Below, one piece after another: positions 35,071 through 48,499 of a stretch of 64,000 nt of DNA. A program made the position numbers and the translations under genes. The stretch covers positions 1 to 64,000 of the forward strand of contig CAVZOJ010000019.1 in assembly GCA_963776845.1 (NCBI GenBank), given 5' to 3'. Origin of the DNA: Roseitranquillus sp963776845. Lineage in GTDB: Bacteria > Pseudomonadota > Alphaproteobacteria > Rhodobacterales > Rhodobacteraceae. The stretch's first letter is position 1. Each line of letters starts with the position of its first letter. Below the pieces are notes generated by a model. That model saw nothing but the letters and a program-made list of their open reading frames with translations. It had not been told where the DNA came from and searched no databases.

Positions 35071-36021
35071 TTAGCCGAGCCCGAGCTCGGCGCGGAAATG
35101 TGCGATGGTGCGCGGCAGCCCGTCGGCGAGGGAGACCTGCGGAGCCCAGTCCAGAAGCTCGCCCGCTCGGGTGATGTCGGGGCGGCGCTGTTGGGGATCG
35201 TCCTGCAACGCGGGGCGCTGCACCAGCTTCGAACCGCTGCCGGTCAGCGCCAGAACCTCCTCGGCCAGTTCGCGGATCGTCATCTCGGCGGGGTTGCCGA
35301 GATTGACCGGCCCGGTCACGTCGTCCTCCGTGGCCATCATCCGCATCATCCCTTCGATCAGGTCGTCGACGTAGCAGAACGAGCGGGTCTGCTGCCCCTC
35401 GCCGTGGATGGTGATGTCCTCGCCGCGCAGCGCCTGCACCGCGAAGTTCGACACCACGCGCCCGTCGTTCATGTTCATCCGCGGCCCGTAGGTATTGAAG
35501 ATGCGGATCACCTTGATCGGCATTCCGTGCTGGCGGCGGTAGTCGAAGAACAGCGTCTCGGCGCAGCGCTTGCCCTCGTCGTAGCACGAGCGCGGGCCGA
35601 TCGTGTTGACGTTGCCCCAATAGCTTTCGGGCTGCGGATGCACTTCCGGGTCGCCGTAGATCTCGGAGGTCGAGGCCTGCAGGATTTTTGCCTTCACCCG
35701 CTTGGCGAGACCCAGCATGTTGATCGCGCCGATGACGGAGGTCTTGGTCGTCTGCACCGGGTCGTGCTGGTAGTGGATCGGCGAGGCCGGGCAGGCGAGG
35801 TTGTAGATCTCGTCGACCTCGACGTAGAGAGGGAAGGTCACGTCGTGGCGCATCGCCTCGAAGTTCGGCTTGTCGAGCAGGTGCGCGATGTTGGTGCGGC
35901 GGCCCGTGAAGTAGTTGTCGACGCAGAGCACCTCGTGCCCCTGAGCGACAAGCCGCTCACACAGATGGCTGCCGAGAAAACCGGCACCGCCGGTGACCAG
36001 GATGCGTTTCGCGTCGCTCAT
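35071..36021 (-). CDS. UDP-glucuronate decarboxylase (UDP-xylose synthase)
   Basis: A 316-residue SDR enzyme with the UXS hallmarks: KRILVTGGAGFLGSHLCERL, NYFTGRRTNIAHLL, IYNLACPASPIHYQHDPVQT, LQASTSEIYGDPEVHPQPES and RSCYDEGKRCAETL, which holds the YxxxK pair. RIFNTYGPRMNMNDGRVVSN and QTRSFCYVDDLIEGM follow. It converts UDP-GlcA, made by the UGD at 15178, to UDP-Xyl. AGGGA lies before the ATG at 36021; the longer frame to 36081 lacks conserved residues. Divergent from the flavoprotein gene. Confidence 0.93.
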   Translation of the reverse strand: MSDAKRILVTGGAGFLGSHLCERLVAQGHEVLCVDNYFTGRRTNIAHLLDKPNFEAMRHDVTFPLYVEVDEIYNLACPASPIHYQHDPVQTTKTSVIGAINMLGLAKRVKAKILQASTSEIYGDPEVHPQPESYWGNVNTIGPRSCYDEGKRCAETLFFDYRRQHGMPIKVIRIFNTYGPRMNMNDGRVVSNFAVQALRGEDITIHGEGQQTRSFCYVDDLIEGMMRMMATEDDVTGPVNLGNPAEMTIRELAEEVLALTGSGSKLVQRPALQDDPQQRRPDITRAGELLDWAPQVSLADGLPRTIAHFRAELGLG

Positions 36022-36267
36022 CGTGTTCCCTGCAGTAGCATTTTCATGACCCTCTATGTCTGTAGCGTGCCGCGATGCCAAGTCGTGGGCCGCCCTCTGC
36101 CCGTTTGCCGGGCGTCATGTCACGGAATCTGCAGCGCGACGTTAAGTGTACCGCCACGGCCGGCGTTTCATGGCCGAATGGTTTCGCCTAGACGGGGCTC
36201 TGGTCTAGGTAACTGGATCATGTATGCCGCCAACGCGGGGGCGGAGCTGTTCAGGGGTGATATACAC

Positions 36268-37750
<1,483 letters not shown>

Positions 37751-37770
<20 letters not shown>

Positions 37771-38824
37771 GATCGTGCCGGGCGCATTCATGGCGGCTGG
37801 AGGGCCCCTGGGGACTACGGCATCGACGCCCCAGCAACGCCGAGGCGTCGACACCTCTATAGAGGCGCTGCGTGTCATCGCGACCTTCCTGCTCGTGTCG
37901 TACCATGTCATGAACGGGCCGGAGATGAAGACGATTGCCGGGGCCGCGCATCCGCTCCGGCTGGTGAGCGAGTTCTTCGTCGACCTCAGGATGCCGCTGT
38001 TCGCCTTCATCTCGGGCTACGTCTACGCGATCCGGCCGATCGGGACGGGCCCTTGGCCATCCTTCGTCCTCGGCAAGGCGCGTCGCCTGCTGGTGCCGGG
38101 AGCGATCGCCGCGCTGAGCTTCGCCGCAGCCTCGGCTCTTCTCGGCCGACGCTTCACGGTGCCTTTCGACGAGATCTGGCGGATTCTGCTCTATCCTTAC
38201 GCGCACTACTGGTTCCTGCAGTCGATCTTTCTCATCCTGCTGCTCGTCGCCCTGTCCGAAAAGCTCATCGGACCGCGTGTGGTGATGCCGCTCTTCTTCG
38301 TCATGGCGTCTGCGGCGCTCGTTTCGGGCTACTGGCTGCCGATCCAGTTCTTTTCGGCGCAAGGGGCGGCCTATCTCTTGCCCTACTTCACGCTCGGCGC
38401 GCTGGTGGTGCGGCACCGCGACCTGCTCGACCGCAACCGCGGCAAGATACTCGCGGTGACCCTTCCCCTGCTCGTCGGCACCGCGGCCTGGAACATCAGC
38501 CTCTATTCCGCGACGGGCGCATTCTCGCAGACCCGCCACGACCTGCAGAGCTGGATGTTCGCGGTCAGCGCCTGCCTTCTTCTGATCCTGTTTCCGGTGC
38601 GCTCGCGCCATTTCGCCGCCTTCGGCGCGTTCAGCTTCACCATATACCTCTACCACGTCTTCGGCACGGCCGGCGCGCGCGAAGCGCTGACTGCCATCGG
38701 CATCCACGACATCTGGCTGCTCTACGCCGGCGGCGTCGTCGCAGGCTTCGGCCTTCCCATCGTGCTGCACCTCGCGGTCCGCAGGTTCGGTCCGGCCCGA
38801 CGCCTGATCCTGGGTCTGCGCTAG
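37751..38824 (+). CDS. Membrane acyltransferase (acyltransferase 3 family)
   Basis: A protein of about 357 residues with ten predicted membrane helices. The early SIEALRVIATFLLVSYHVMN is the acyltransferase 3 motif with its catalytic-type His, and LRMPLFAFISGYVYAI and RRLLVPGAIAALSFAAASA follow. Members O-acetylate or otherwise acylate EPS and O-antigen sugars in the inner membrane. The ATG at 37751 overlaps the flavoprotein gene by 20 nt and has GAGG upstream; an ATG at 37790 is an alternative. The pair is probably one operon. Confidence 0.82.
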
Positions 38825-39376
38825 GCACCCCGCTCGAGTTGGCGATCATCCGCCATATGCGACAAAACGCCGCTTGGACTTTCCTCGGGGGCTGCCCGGG
38901 AACTTTACTTTAACGTGCATCAGGTCGCCGGTCGTTCTGTCTAAGACAGAGGAACTCCAGCGGCGATCGATATTCTGAAGGCTCGGGAGCCATCCCGTCG
39001 AGCAGCTCAGAACGCCTTGCAGGAGAGTAACTCGCCTGTATCGAGACGTTTACCGCATGGTAACCTTAACGTGCGGTAAAGATTTCCCTGTCTTCAGAAA
39101 CGGTGAAGAAACTGTTACCCTCGATGAGGGGTAGTTGTGAGTGTGTGTGTCGTGGGGCGAGGATTTCTTGACATATTTGAATCAGCGCAATCCAGGCTTG
39201 GGTCTGGAGCATCTTTCAATGGCGTATGCCGCGGGGACTCCGGGACTCGCGACGGGTGCGGCAGGCGTGCCCATGAAGGACACCAACGGCTGACGCCCGC
39301 CGCATTAACTGGCGCAATTCTCCCGATCGAAAAAAGGTTCGCCGGCAAGCGTCCGGCATCGATGAGGACGTAGTAC
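38825..39376 (+). other. Long upstream region of the giant surface-protein gene
   Basis: About 550 bp with no credible gene. It is AT-richer than its surroundings and holds an inverted repeat (39049-39080), two copies of TTAACGTGC (38910-38918 and 39066-39074), and no hairpin with a T tract after the acyltransferase stop. It probably contains the promoter and regulatory sites of the giant gene. Confidence 0.5.
39049..39080. promoter_or_regulatory. Inverted repeat, candidate operator
   Basis: TTTACCGCA (39049-39057) and TGCGGTAAA (39072-39080) are perfect inverted arms whose centres are 23 bp apart, about two helical turns, with TTAACGTGC overlapping the right arm. A dimeric regulator or an RNA hairpin would both fit; the start of the giant gene is about 300 bp away. 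Confidence 0.45.
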
Positions 39377-42300
39377 CGTGGCAGGCGAAGCGACACTAAA
39401 GATCACCCTCGGCGAGGGCATCCAGTACTCCAACTACAGCAACAACTCGTTCGTGGTGGGGAATGTCGGGACAAGGGGATCTCGAAAATCGAGATCGACG
39501 TCACCAATGCCCTGTTCCCCGACACCGTGTTCGATCCTTACGGCGTAGCCGGCGACACCGTCGCCAAGGAATTGAGCATCAATTTCGTCGGCAGCACCGG
39601 CGTCATCGCGCCGAGTGCAGTCCTCCTACATCGGTGCCGGCGGCACGGCTGGCTTCGAGGGGATCCAGATCCTGTTCGACGCAGACCGTGAACGGCGGGT
39701 TCAAGCCCGGCGAGCAGATGCGCTTTTCGGTCGACATGGACCCGAACTCGATCGCCGGCTCGACCAAGAGCGTGGTTGACGGCGGGTCCGAGCCTGCATG
39801 GGACGTGGGCGGCGTCAGCGGCGCCGAACTGATCGGCTCGACCTTCACCGTTACCTTCACCGACGGCACCACCGCCTCCGGGCAGCTGCAGGGCCTCTTC
39901 AATTCCGACGGCACGCCCGGACCAGGCAGGGGCGCAGGCATTGCCTCGCAGGACATTTCGGGCGGCACCGTCGATCTCCAAGTGAACGGCCTCGCGCCGG
40001 GCGGAACCGGCAGCTATGCTGCGGGCGGTCCGCAGGTCATCGTCGACGGCCCCGCGGGCGAGACTGCCCGGATCGTGCTCGCCAAGGGCTTCATCCAGCC
40101 CGGCGATAACCCTTCGCCGATCAACTCTACAAGTCGCAGCTCGACGCCCAACTCGACGCCGCTTGCGGCGTCGGACTTCCCGGCCAACAACGCCGTCGAG
40201 TTCCAGGTCGTCGACGTTGTCCTGACCGGGATCGCCGCAGGACATCACCTCATCTTTCGACTTCACCGGCGTCCCGGTCGCGGGCGTCGCCGATGCCGAC
40301 GCGCTGCCTCTGGGCTTCGTGGCGAGCCTCGTCGACCCCGCGCGTGAGGGACTCGCCACCGGGCCCGTCACACGCCGATCTACCTCGTCGCCGAGGCGGG
40401 GCCGAACACCCCGCCGCTGGCGGAGGACGACGCCGCGTCGAGCGACGGCTCGGCGGTGACGGTCGACGTTCTGACGAACGACAGCGACGCCGACGGCGAC
40501 ATGCTCGCGATCGCCACGTTCGGCCAGGGCGCCGACGGCACGGTCACGCTCGACGACAACGGCACGCCTGGCGATACCGGCGACGACCGGCTGGTCTACA
40601 CGCCGGGCGCGGGCTTCTCTGGGTCCGACAGCTTCACCTATACGGTCGAGGACGGCCAGGGCGGCAGCGACACCGCGACGGTGACGGTGAGCGAGGGCAC
40701 CCCCCCGCCGCCCTTCGAGCTCAACATCAATGCAGGCGGCGGCGCCTACACTGCCTCGGACGGGACCCAGTTCGTCGCCGACACCTATTTCTCGGGCGGC
40801 ACGGCCTATTCCGACAGCTTCGCGGTAGCCGGAACGCCGGACGACCCGATATTTCAGAGCTGGCGGTCGCGGTCGTTCAGCTATGCGATCGACGTCGCGC
40901 CCGGCACCTACTCGGTCGAGCTGCACTTTGCCGAGAACCTCTGGGAGAATGCCGGCGACCGGGTGTTCGACATCCTCGCCGAGGGCGGCATCATCCTCGA
41001 CAACTTCGACGTCGTAGCCGCCGCGGGCGCCAGATACACCGCCTATACCACGCTGCCGATCACGGTCGAGGTGACCGACGGGGTCCTGAACCTCGACTTC
41101 GACAGCGAGAAGCGCAACCCGATCGTGAGCGCGATCAGCATCCGCTCGGTGTCTGGTGACGGGGCGGTGCCGGTTGGGGTCGACGACGCCTATGCCGTCG
41201 ACGAGGATGGCGCGCTGACGGTCAATGCCGCGAACGGGCTGCTGGCCAACGACAGCGATGCCGATGGCGACACGCTTACAGCGAGCGTTGCGACCGATCC
41301 CGAGAACGGGACGCTCACACTCAACGCCGATGGTTCGTTCACCTATGTGCCGGACGCCGACTTCTCGGGGTCGGACAGCTTCCTCTACGCAGTGTCCGAC
41401 GGTACCGGGCGGGTCGCCCAGGCGACAGCCACGATTACCGTGAACCCGCTGAACGACGATCCCGTGGCGGTCGATGACGAGGCCATCAGCGATGGCTCGG
41501 CGGTGACGGTCGACGTTCTGACGAACGACACCGACGCCGACGCCGACATGCTCGCGATCGCCACGTTCGGCCAGGGCGCCGACGGCACGTGTCACGCTCG
41601 ACGACAACGGCACGCCTGGCGATACCGGCGACGACCGGCTGGTCTACACGCCGGGCGCGGGCTTCTCTGGGTCCGACAGCTTCACCTATACGGTCGAGGA
41701 CGGCCAGGGCGGCAGCGACACCGCGACGGTGACGGTGAGCGAGGGCACCCCCGCCGCCGCCCTTCGAGCTCAACATCAACGCAGGCGGCGGCGCCTACAC
41801 TTCGACTGACGGCGACGAATACATCGCCGACGCCTACTTCACCGGAGGCACTGCAGATTCGAACTCGGAACCGGTCGCTGGCACCGACGATCCGACCTGC
41901 TTCAGAGCTGGCGGTCGCGGTCGTTCAGCTATGCGATCGCCGTCGCGAACGGCACCTACGTCGGTCGACCTGCAGTTCGCCGAGAATCTACTGGGAGAAT
42001 GCCGGCGACCGGGTGTTCGACATCCTGGCCGAGGGCGGCAACGGTGCTCGACAACTTCGACGTCTGCGCCGCCGCGGGCGCCAGATACACCGCCCATACC
42101 ACGCTGCCGATCACGGTCGAGGTGACCGACGGGGTCGCTCGAACCTCGACTTCGACAGCGAGAAGCGTAAGCCGATCGTGAGCGCGATCAGCATCCGCGC
42201 GGTGTCTGGTGACGGGGCGGTGCCGGTTGGGGTCGACGACGCCTACGCCGTCGACGAGGATGGCGCGCTGACGGTCAATGCCGCGAACGGGCGTGCTGGC

Positions 42301-45300
42301 CAACGACAGCGATGCCGATGGCGACACGCTTACAGCGAGCGTTGCGACCGATCCCGAGAACGGGACGCTCACACTCAACGCCGATGGTTCGTTCACCTAT
42401 ATGCCGGACGCCGACTTCTCGGGGTCGGACAGCTTCACCTACGCAGTGTCCGACGGACCGGGCGGGTCGCCCAGGCGACAGCCACGATTACCGTGAACCC
42501 GCTGAACGACGAGCCCGTGGCGGTGGACGACGCGGCCATCAGCGACGGCGTCGGCGGTGACGGTCGACGTTCTGACCAACGACAGCGACGCCGACGGCGA
42601 CCCGCTGTCGCTGGCCTCGTTCGGCCAGGGCGCGGACGGCACGGTCACGCGGGACGACAACGGCACGCCGGGCGAACCGGCGACGACATGCTGGTCTACA
42701 CGCCGGGCGCGGGCTTCTCTGGGACCGACAGCTTCACCTATACGGTCGAGGACGGCCAGGGCGGCAGCGACACCGCGACGGTGACGGTGAGCGAGGGCAC
42801 CCCGCCGCCGCCCTTCGAGCTCAACATCAATGCCGGCGGCGGCGCCTACACCGCCTCGGACGGGAACGCAGTACGTCGCCGACACCTACTTCTCGGCGGC
42901 ACGCCATTCCGACAGCTGTCGCGATCGCCGGCACGCGAGGACGACCCGATCTCTACCAGAGCTGGCGGTCGGCAAACGTTCGGCTACGAGATCGCCGGTC
43001 GCGAACGGCATCTACGCGGTCGACCTGCACTTTGCCGAGAATCTACTGGACGACGGCCGGCAAGCGGGTACTTCGACATCAAGATCGAGGGCGGCATCGG
43101 TGCTCGACAACTTCGACGTCTCGCGGCCGCGGGCGGCAATCGACACCGCCTACACGACGGCGCCGATCACTGGTCGAGGTGACCGACGGGGTCGCTCGAA
43201 CATCGACTTCGACACCGAGCTGCCGCAACCCGATCGTCAGCGCGATCAGCATCCGCGCACCGCGGAACGCCCGCCGGAGGCCGAGGACGACGCCTACGTC
43301 GTCGCCGAGGACGGCACGCTGACGGTCGCCGCGGCAACCGGCGTGCTCGCCAACGACGGCGACCCCGATGACGAGGCGCTCTCGACGAGCGTGGTGACGG
43401 GACCCGCGAACGGCTCGGTCACGCTACGCCGGACGGCTCTTTCGTCTACATGCCGGCGCTCAACTTCGCCGGTACCGACAGCTTCACCTACGCGGTCACT
43501 GATGCACCGGGTTTCACCTCCGAGGCCACGGCGACCATCACCGTCGACTGCGGTGAACGACCCGCCGGTCGCGGTCGCCGACAGCTATCGACCCCGGTCG
43601 AACCAGTCGTTCACGGTCGGCGTCGCGGAGGGCGTGCTCCAAAACGACGTCGATGCCGACGGTGACCCGCTCAGGGTCATCGCGGTGAACGGCGAGACCC
43701 TCAACGTCGGTCAGCAGATGACGCTGGCCTCGGGCGCCCTGCTGACGCTGCGCGGCAACGGCCGGTTCGACTACACGCCCTTCAGCGATTTCGTGGGCGA
43801 GGACAGCTTCACCTATACGGTGAGCGACCCCTCCGGACCCGGCAGTACCGCGACGGTGACGATCAATGTCGTCTCGGACCTGCCGCCGACGGTCGGGACC
43901 AATACCGGCGCCATGGTGGACGAGGGCAGCGTAGTGACGATAGATCGCCGCCTTGCTCGGCACGACCGATCCCGACACCCCGCCCGACATGCTCGTCTAC
44001 ACGCTGACCTCGGTGCCGGCGAATGGCGTCCTGTCCCGCGATGGCACGCCGCTCGTCCCGGGCGGCAGCTTTACCCAGGCCGACATCGATCGCGGCATTC
44101 TGCAACTATGCGCATGACGGGTCGGAGACCTTTGCGGACGGCTTCGGTTTCGAGGTCTCGGACGGACTCTTCACGATCGACGGCCAGTCCTTCGCGATCA
44201 CCGTCGGTCCGGTGAACGACGACCCGATCGGCGTCGACGACAGCTACGGCGCGAACTTCGAGACGCCGCTCTCGATCCCGGTCGGGGGCGTGCTTGCCAA
44301 CGACACCGATGCCGAGGCGCGGCGCCCTGACCGTCACTGCGGTCAACGGCGCGGCCTCCGCCGTCGGCACCGAGATCGTCCTGGCCTCCGGAGCGCTCCT
44401 GACGCTCGCGGCAACGGCAGCTTCGACTACACGCCGGCCGCGACCTTCTCCGGCGAGGACAGCTTCACCTACACGGTGGAGGATGGCGACGGCGGCAGCG
44501 ACACCGCTACGGTGACGGTCGACGTCGCTCCGTCCGGCACCCGCTTTCGCGCTCTACATCAACTCGGGCGGCACCAGCCTACACCACCACGAGCGGGACA
44601 ACCTACGTCGCCGACACCTACTTCACGGGCGGCAAGACTTCAAGACGACCAACCCGATCGCGGGGACGCTGGAGGACACGCTGTTCCAGACTGAGCGGTA
44701 CGGCGACTTCTCCTACCACATCGCGGTGGATCCCGGCCGCTACTCGATCGACTTCGCCTTCGACGAGATGTTCTTCACCGCGGCCGGCAAGCGGGTGTTC
44801 GACGTTCTGATCGAGGGCAAGAGCGTGTTTGACGATCTCGACATCTTCGCTGAAGCGGGCGGCAAGGACATCGCCTGGAACTCAGCGCCAGTCGTCGTCA
44901 ACGTCCTCGACGGCAGCCTCGACATCGAGTTCATCTCCGGGGTCGAAAATGCCAAGGTCAACGCGATCGGCATCATCAAGTTGACCTCGCCCGACGGCAA
45001 CGCTCCGATAGCCCAGAACGACTCGGCCGCAACGTCGTTCGGCACTTCGGTCGGCATCGACGTCCTGGCCAACGACCTCGACTTCGACGGCGACTCGCTG
45101 CAGATCATCTCTGCGGGCGAGGGGGCGGCGCTCGGCACGGTGACGATCAACGATGCCGGCACGCCGGGCGACACGACCGACGACTATCTCGACCTACACC
45201 TCGAACGGGACTGGCGCGGGAGCAGACTTCTTTACCTACACCATCTCGGACGGAACCGGGAAAACCGCGACCGCCACTGTCGAGGTCGACGTCGCGCCGC

Positions 45301-47753
45301 TCGACACGATCGCATTCACCTCGGTGTCGCTGACCGGGATTCCGGACAGGAACTACACCTCGCTCGAGTTCGGTCCCGACGGCCGGCTCTATGCGTCGCA
45401 CCGGTTCGGCGAGATCTATGCCTTCGACATTGAGCAGCAGGTCGACGCGACCGGCAAGATCACCGGCTATCTCGCGACCAGCACTCGAGACGATCTCGCT
45501 CATCAAGACGATCGTCAACCACAACGACGACGGCACCGTGGCGTCCGGCGTCTCCGACCGGCAAGTCACTGGCATCGTCACGTCGGGAACGGTCCAGAAC
45601 CCGGTTATCTACGTCTCGTCGAGCGATCCGCGCGAGGGCGGCGGCGGCAGGCCGGCGGCTATGGCGACACCGGGCTCGACACCAACTCGGGCATCATATC
45701 GCGGCTCACCTGGAACGGCTCGTCCTGGGAAAAGCTCGACCTCGTGCGCGGCCTGCCTCGGTCGGAGGAGAACCATTCGACCAACGGCATGGTGCTGACC
45801 ACCGACTCCGACACCGGGCACCGGATTTTGCTTGCCGCGCAAGGCGGCAACACCAATGCCGGGGCACCGTCCAAGAACTTCGCCTATGCTTCGGAGACGG
45901 CGCTGTCGGCTTCGATCCTGAAGATCGACCTGACCATGCTCGAAAGTGGGACCGGCCAGTTCGCGGTCAAGACCGACGGGGCAAACCAGTATGTCTACGA
46001 CCTGCCGACGGTCGGCGGCCTCTCACCCTTTGGCGGCATGGACGGCCTCAACCAGGCACGGCTCGTCGAGGGTGGCCCGGTATCGGTCTACTCCTCGGGT
46101 TTCCGCAACCCCTATGATATCGTCGAGACTGAGGACGGCGACATCTTCACCATCGACAACGGCGCCAACCACGGCTGGGGCGGACTGCCGGCCGGCGAGG
46201 GGACGGGCAACGTTACCGACCAAGTGCCGGCGGCGGGCAACGACCCGGACGGGTTCACCAGCGTCAACAACCTCGACCATCTGGAGTTCATCACCGGCGA
46301 AGGCTACTACGGCGGGCATCCGAACCCGATCCGCGCGAACCCCACCGGTGCCGGCATCACCTATACCGACGTCAACGGTGTCGAGGTCTGGTCACAGAAC
46401 CCCGGCGGCGCCTGGCCGCCGGTCGACCCGTCGTTCTCGTTTCCCGACGACGGCGACTTCCTGCTGCCGGGGGTCGAGGACGACGCCCTCGTGACCTGGT
46501 CCTATTCGACCAATGGAATTGCGGAATACACCTCCGCGGCGTTCCAAGGGGCGATGCAGGGTAACCTGCTCACCGCGGCGTTCGACTCGAGCATCTACCG
46601 GATCGTTCTGAACCCGACGAACACCGGCGCCATCAAGGAGGCGATCGCGACGGGCCTGAATGGCATCCCGCTCGATGTCATCTCCCAGGGCGACGCCGAC
46701 CTCTTCCCGGGTACGATCTGGGTAGCCTACGTGGCAGGCGGCGAGGACATCGGGGTACTTGTCCCGACCTTCGTCTCCGGTACTCCCGACGACCTCGACG
46801 GGGACGGCTTCCTTAACGACGATGAGATTGCAAACGGAACCAATCCCAACAGCCCGGCCAGCGTGCCATCCGACAACGACGGCGATTTCATCTCGGACCT
46901 CCTCGACGAGGACGACGACAACGACGGCCTGTTCGACCCGGTCGACCATTTCGCCCTCGACGCCACGAACGGGACCTCGCGCGTCATCACCGATACCGAA
47001 TCGTTCCTCAATCCGCTCCGGAACGACAACCCCGGGACCGGATTCGCCGGCCTCGGATTCACCGGCTGGATGACGAACGGGACGTCGGACTACCTCACGC
47101 TGTACGACGACGACAACCTGATCGCCGGCGGCACCTCGGGCATCTTCTCGATCGTCGAGACCAGCTCGGGCGACGCCCGCGGCGGGCTCAACACGCAGGA
47201 GAACGGCTTCCAGTTTGGCGTCACAGTTGGCACCACGGGTCCGATGCTGATACAGGCGGGGCTGATCAATGTGCTTTCGCCGCTGACCATAGCCAATCTC
47301 GACCCAGGCCAATCGGCGGGGATCCAGATCGGCACCGGCGATCAGGACAACTACGTCAAGCTGGCCATTGGCGTCGACGCTGCGGGCGAACTCGGCATCG
47401 TGCTTCTGCACGAGGAGAACGGCATCGTCCTTGAAGAGACGTTCATACAGGGAAGCGCGATCCCGATCGGATCACAAGTAGATCTCTTTTTAGAGGTCGA
47501 CCCGACGACTGGCACCGTCGCGCCTGGCTGGCAGATCGATGGTGGCGCGGGAGAAACCGGAGCCGGCATCACCGTGGGCGGCGACATCTTGGCAGCGATC
47601 CAAGGCACCTACCAGAACGATGGCCATGACAGTGCGCTTGCCGTCGGTGTCATGGCGACCAACGGACCGACCGGCGACGGCTTCGCGGCTCAGTACGACT
47701 TCATCGATATCTATGCCGGGTCACTCGCAGACCATTTCGACCTGATCGCCTAA
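39377..47753 (+). pseudogene. Giant malectin/cadherin-like surface protein, multiply frameshifted
   Basis: One gene of about 2,790 codons is apparent if the frameshifts are ignored. GTG 39377 starts MAGEATLKITLGEGIQYSNY; the last intact frame ends FDLIA at 47753. Modules in order: an N-terminal domain of unknown type (39.4-40.4 kb); four malectin carbohydrate-binding domains (about 40715-41150, 41760-42205, 42810-43255, 44545-44990; INAGGGAYTASDGTQFVADT); cadherin/Ig-like repeats between them (LLANDSDADGDTLTASV); one CSPG-type repeat near 43.9-44.2 kb (FTQADIDRGILQYAHDGSE); a beta-propeller resembling sugar dehydrogenases (45.3-46.75 kb); TSP3-type Ca-binding repeats (DLDGDGFLNDDEIANGTNP); and a LamG-like end. 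No signal peptide is visible, so type I secretion is plausible. Likely an EPS-binding adhesin. Confidence 0.8.
40451..42551 (+). repeat. Two near-identical 1.05-kb tandem units
   Basis: The stretch beginning CGGCGGTGACGGTCGACG recurs at 40451, 41498 and 42552. Unit 1 is 1,047 bp (349 codons exactly) and unit 2 is 1,054 bp. Each encodes a cadherin-like domain, a malectin domain and a second cadherin-like domain. Compared with unit 1, unit 2 carries several one-base additions (for example CTACTGGG against CTCTGGG near 41990), which break the frame. Confidence 0.8.
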
Positions 47754-47776
47754 ACGAAACCGGACGGCATCGAAAA

Positions 47777-47801
47777 GGCAGCGCTTCTCAGAGGTGCTGC
47801 C
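47777..47801 (+). terminator. Weak hairpin after the giant gene
   Basis: GGCAGC (47777) pairs with GCTGCC (ending 47801), with further wobble pairing inside, 24 bp after the stop. No T tract follows, so Rho-independent termination is doubtful. Confidence 0.3.
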
Positions 47802-48499
47802 TACATACGCCTGCGCGAATTCGCGGGATCCCGCCTTCTCGGGTGGACACCCATTGCGAGTATCTGTGTCCTGCGCCGGAAGCAGCTGCTGCCGCTCGTT
47901 AAATATCATAATCATCATTACACGCGGTACGTTTGTGTAGCCGCAAAGCTAAAATGTCACCCGTGAGCAAAGCAGAAGTGTCACCTCTTCCCGCTGGGAG
48001 CAGCGCGGAGGAGCGGCATGGGATGGGTGACGATGAGCGAGCGGGAGCTGAACCGTATCGAGGTGCTGGCGCAGGTCGATGACGGCAAGCTGAGCGTCGA
48101 GGCCGCCGGCGGCATGCTGGCTCTGAGCCGGCGTCAGATGTTTCGCCTGCTGAAGCGCTATCGGACCGATGGCGCGGCTTCGATCCGGCACAAGGCGCGC
48201 GGTCGGGCACCGAACAACAAGATCCATGCCGCCAGGCGCGACTACGCGCTGGCGCTGGTCCGTGAGAGCTATCAGGACTTCGGTCCGACGCTGGCAGCCG
48301 AGATGCTGGCGGAACGCCACGGGCTGACGGTGTCGCGCGAGACCCTGCGCAAGTGGATGTCGGAAGCCGGCCTCTGGCTGCCGAAAGCGCAGCGTCGCAG
48401 CTTCCATCAGCCGCGGCTGCGCCGGGAACGCTACGGGGAGCTCGTACAGATCGACGGCTCCGACCACCGTTGGTTCGAAGACCGCGCGGAGCCATGCAC

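Noticed and set aside
34918..36267. Upstream extension of the flavoprotein frame
   Set aside because: It is antisense to the well-supported UXS-type gene and has no family residues before MTSDTAKE at 36268.
40293..41159. Several long plus- and minus-strand frames across the tandem repeats
   Set aside because: Composition is Arg-rich shadow sequence; the malectin and cadherin motifs lie in the frame starting at 40456.
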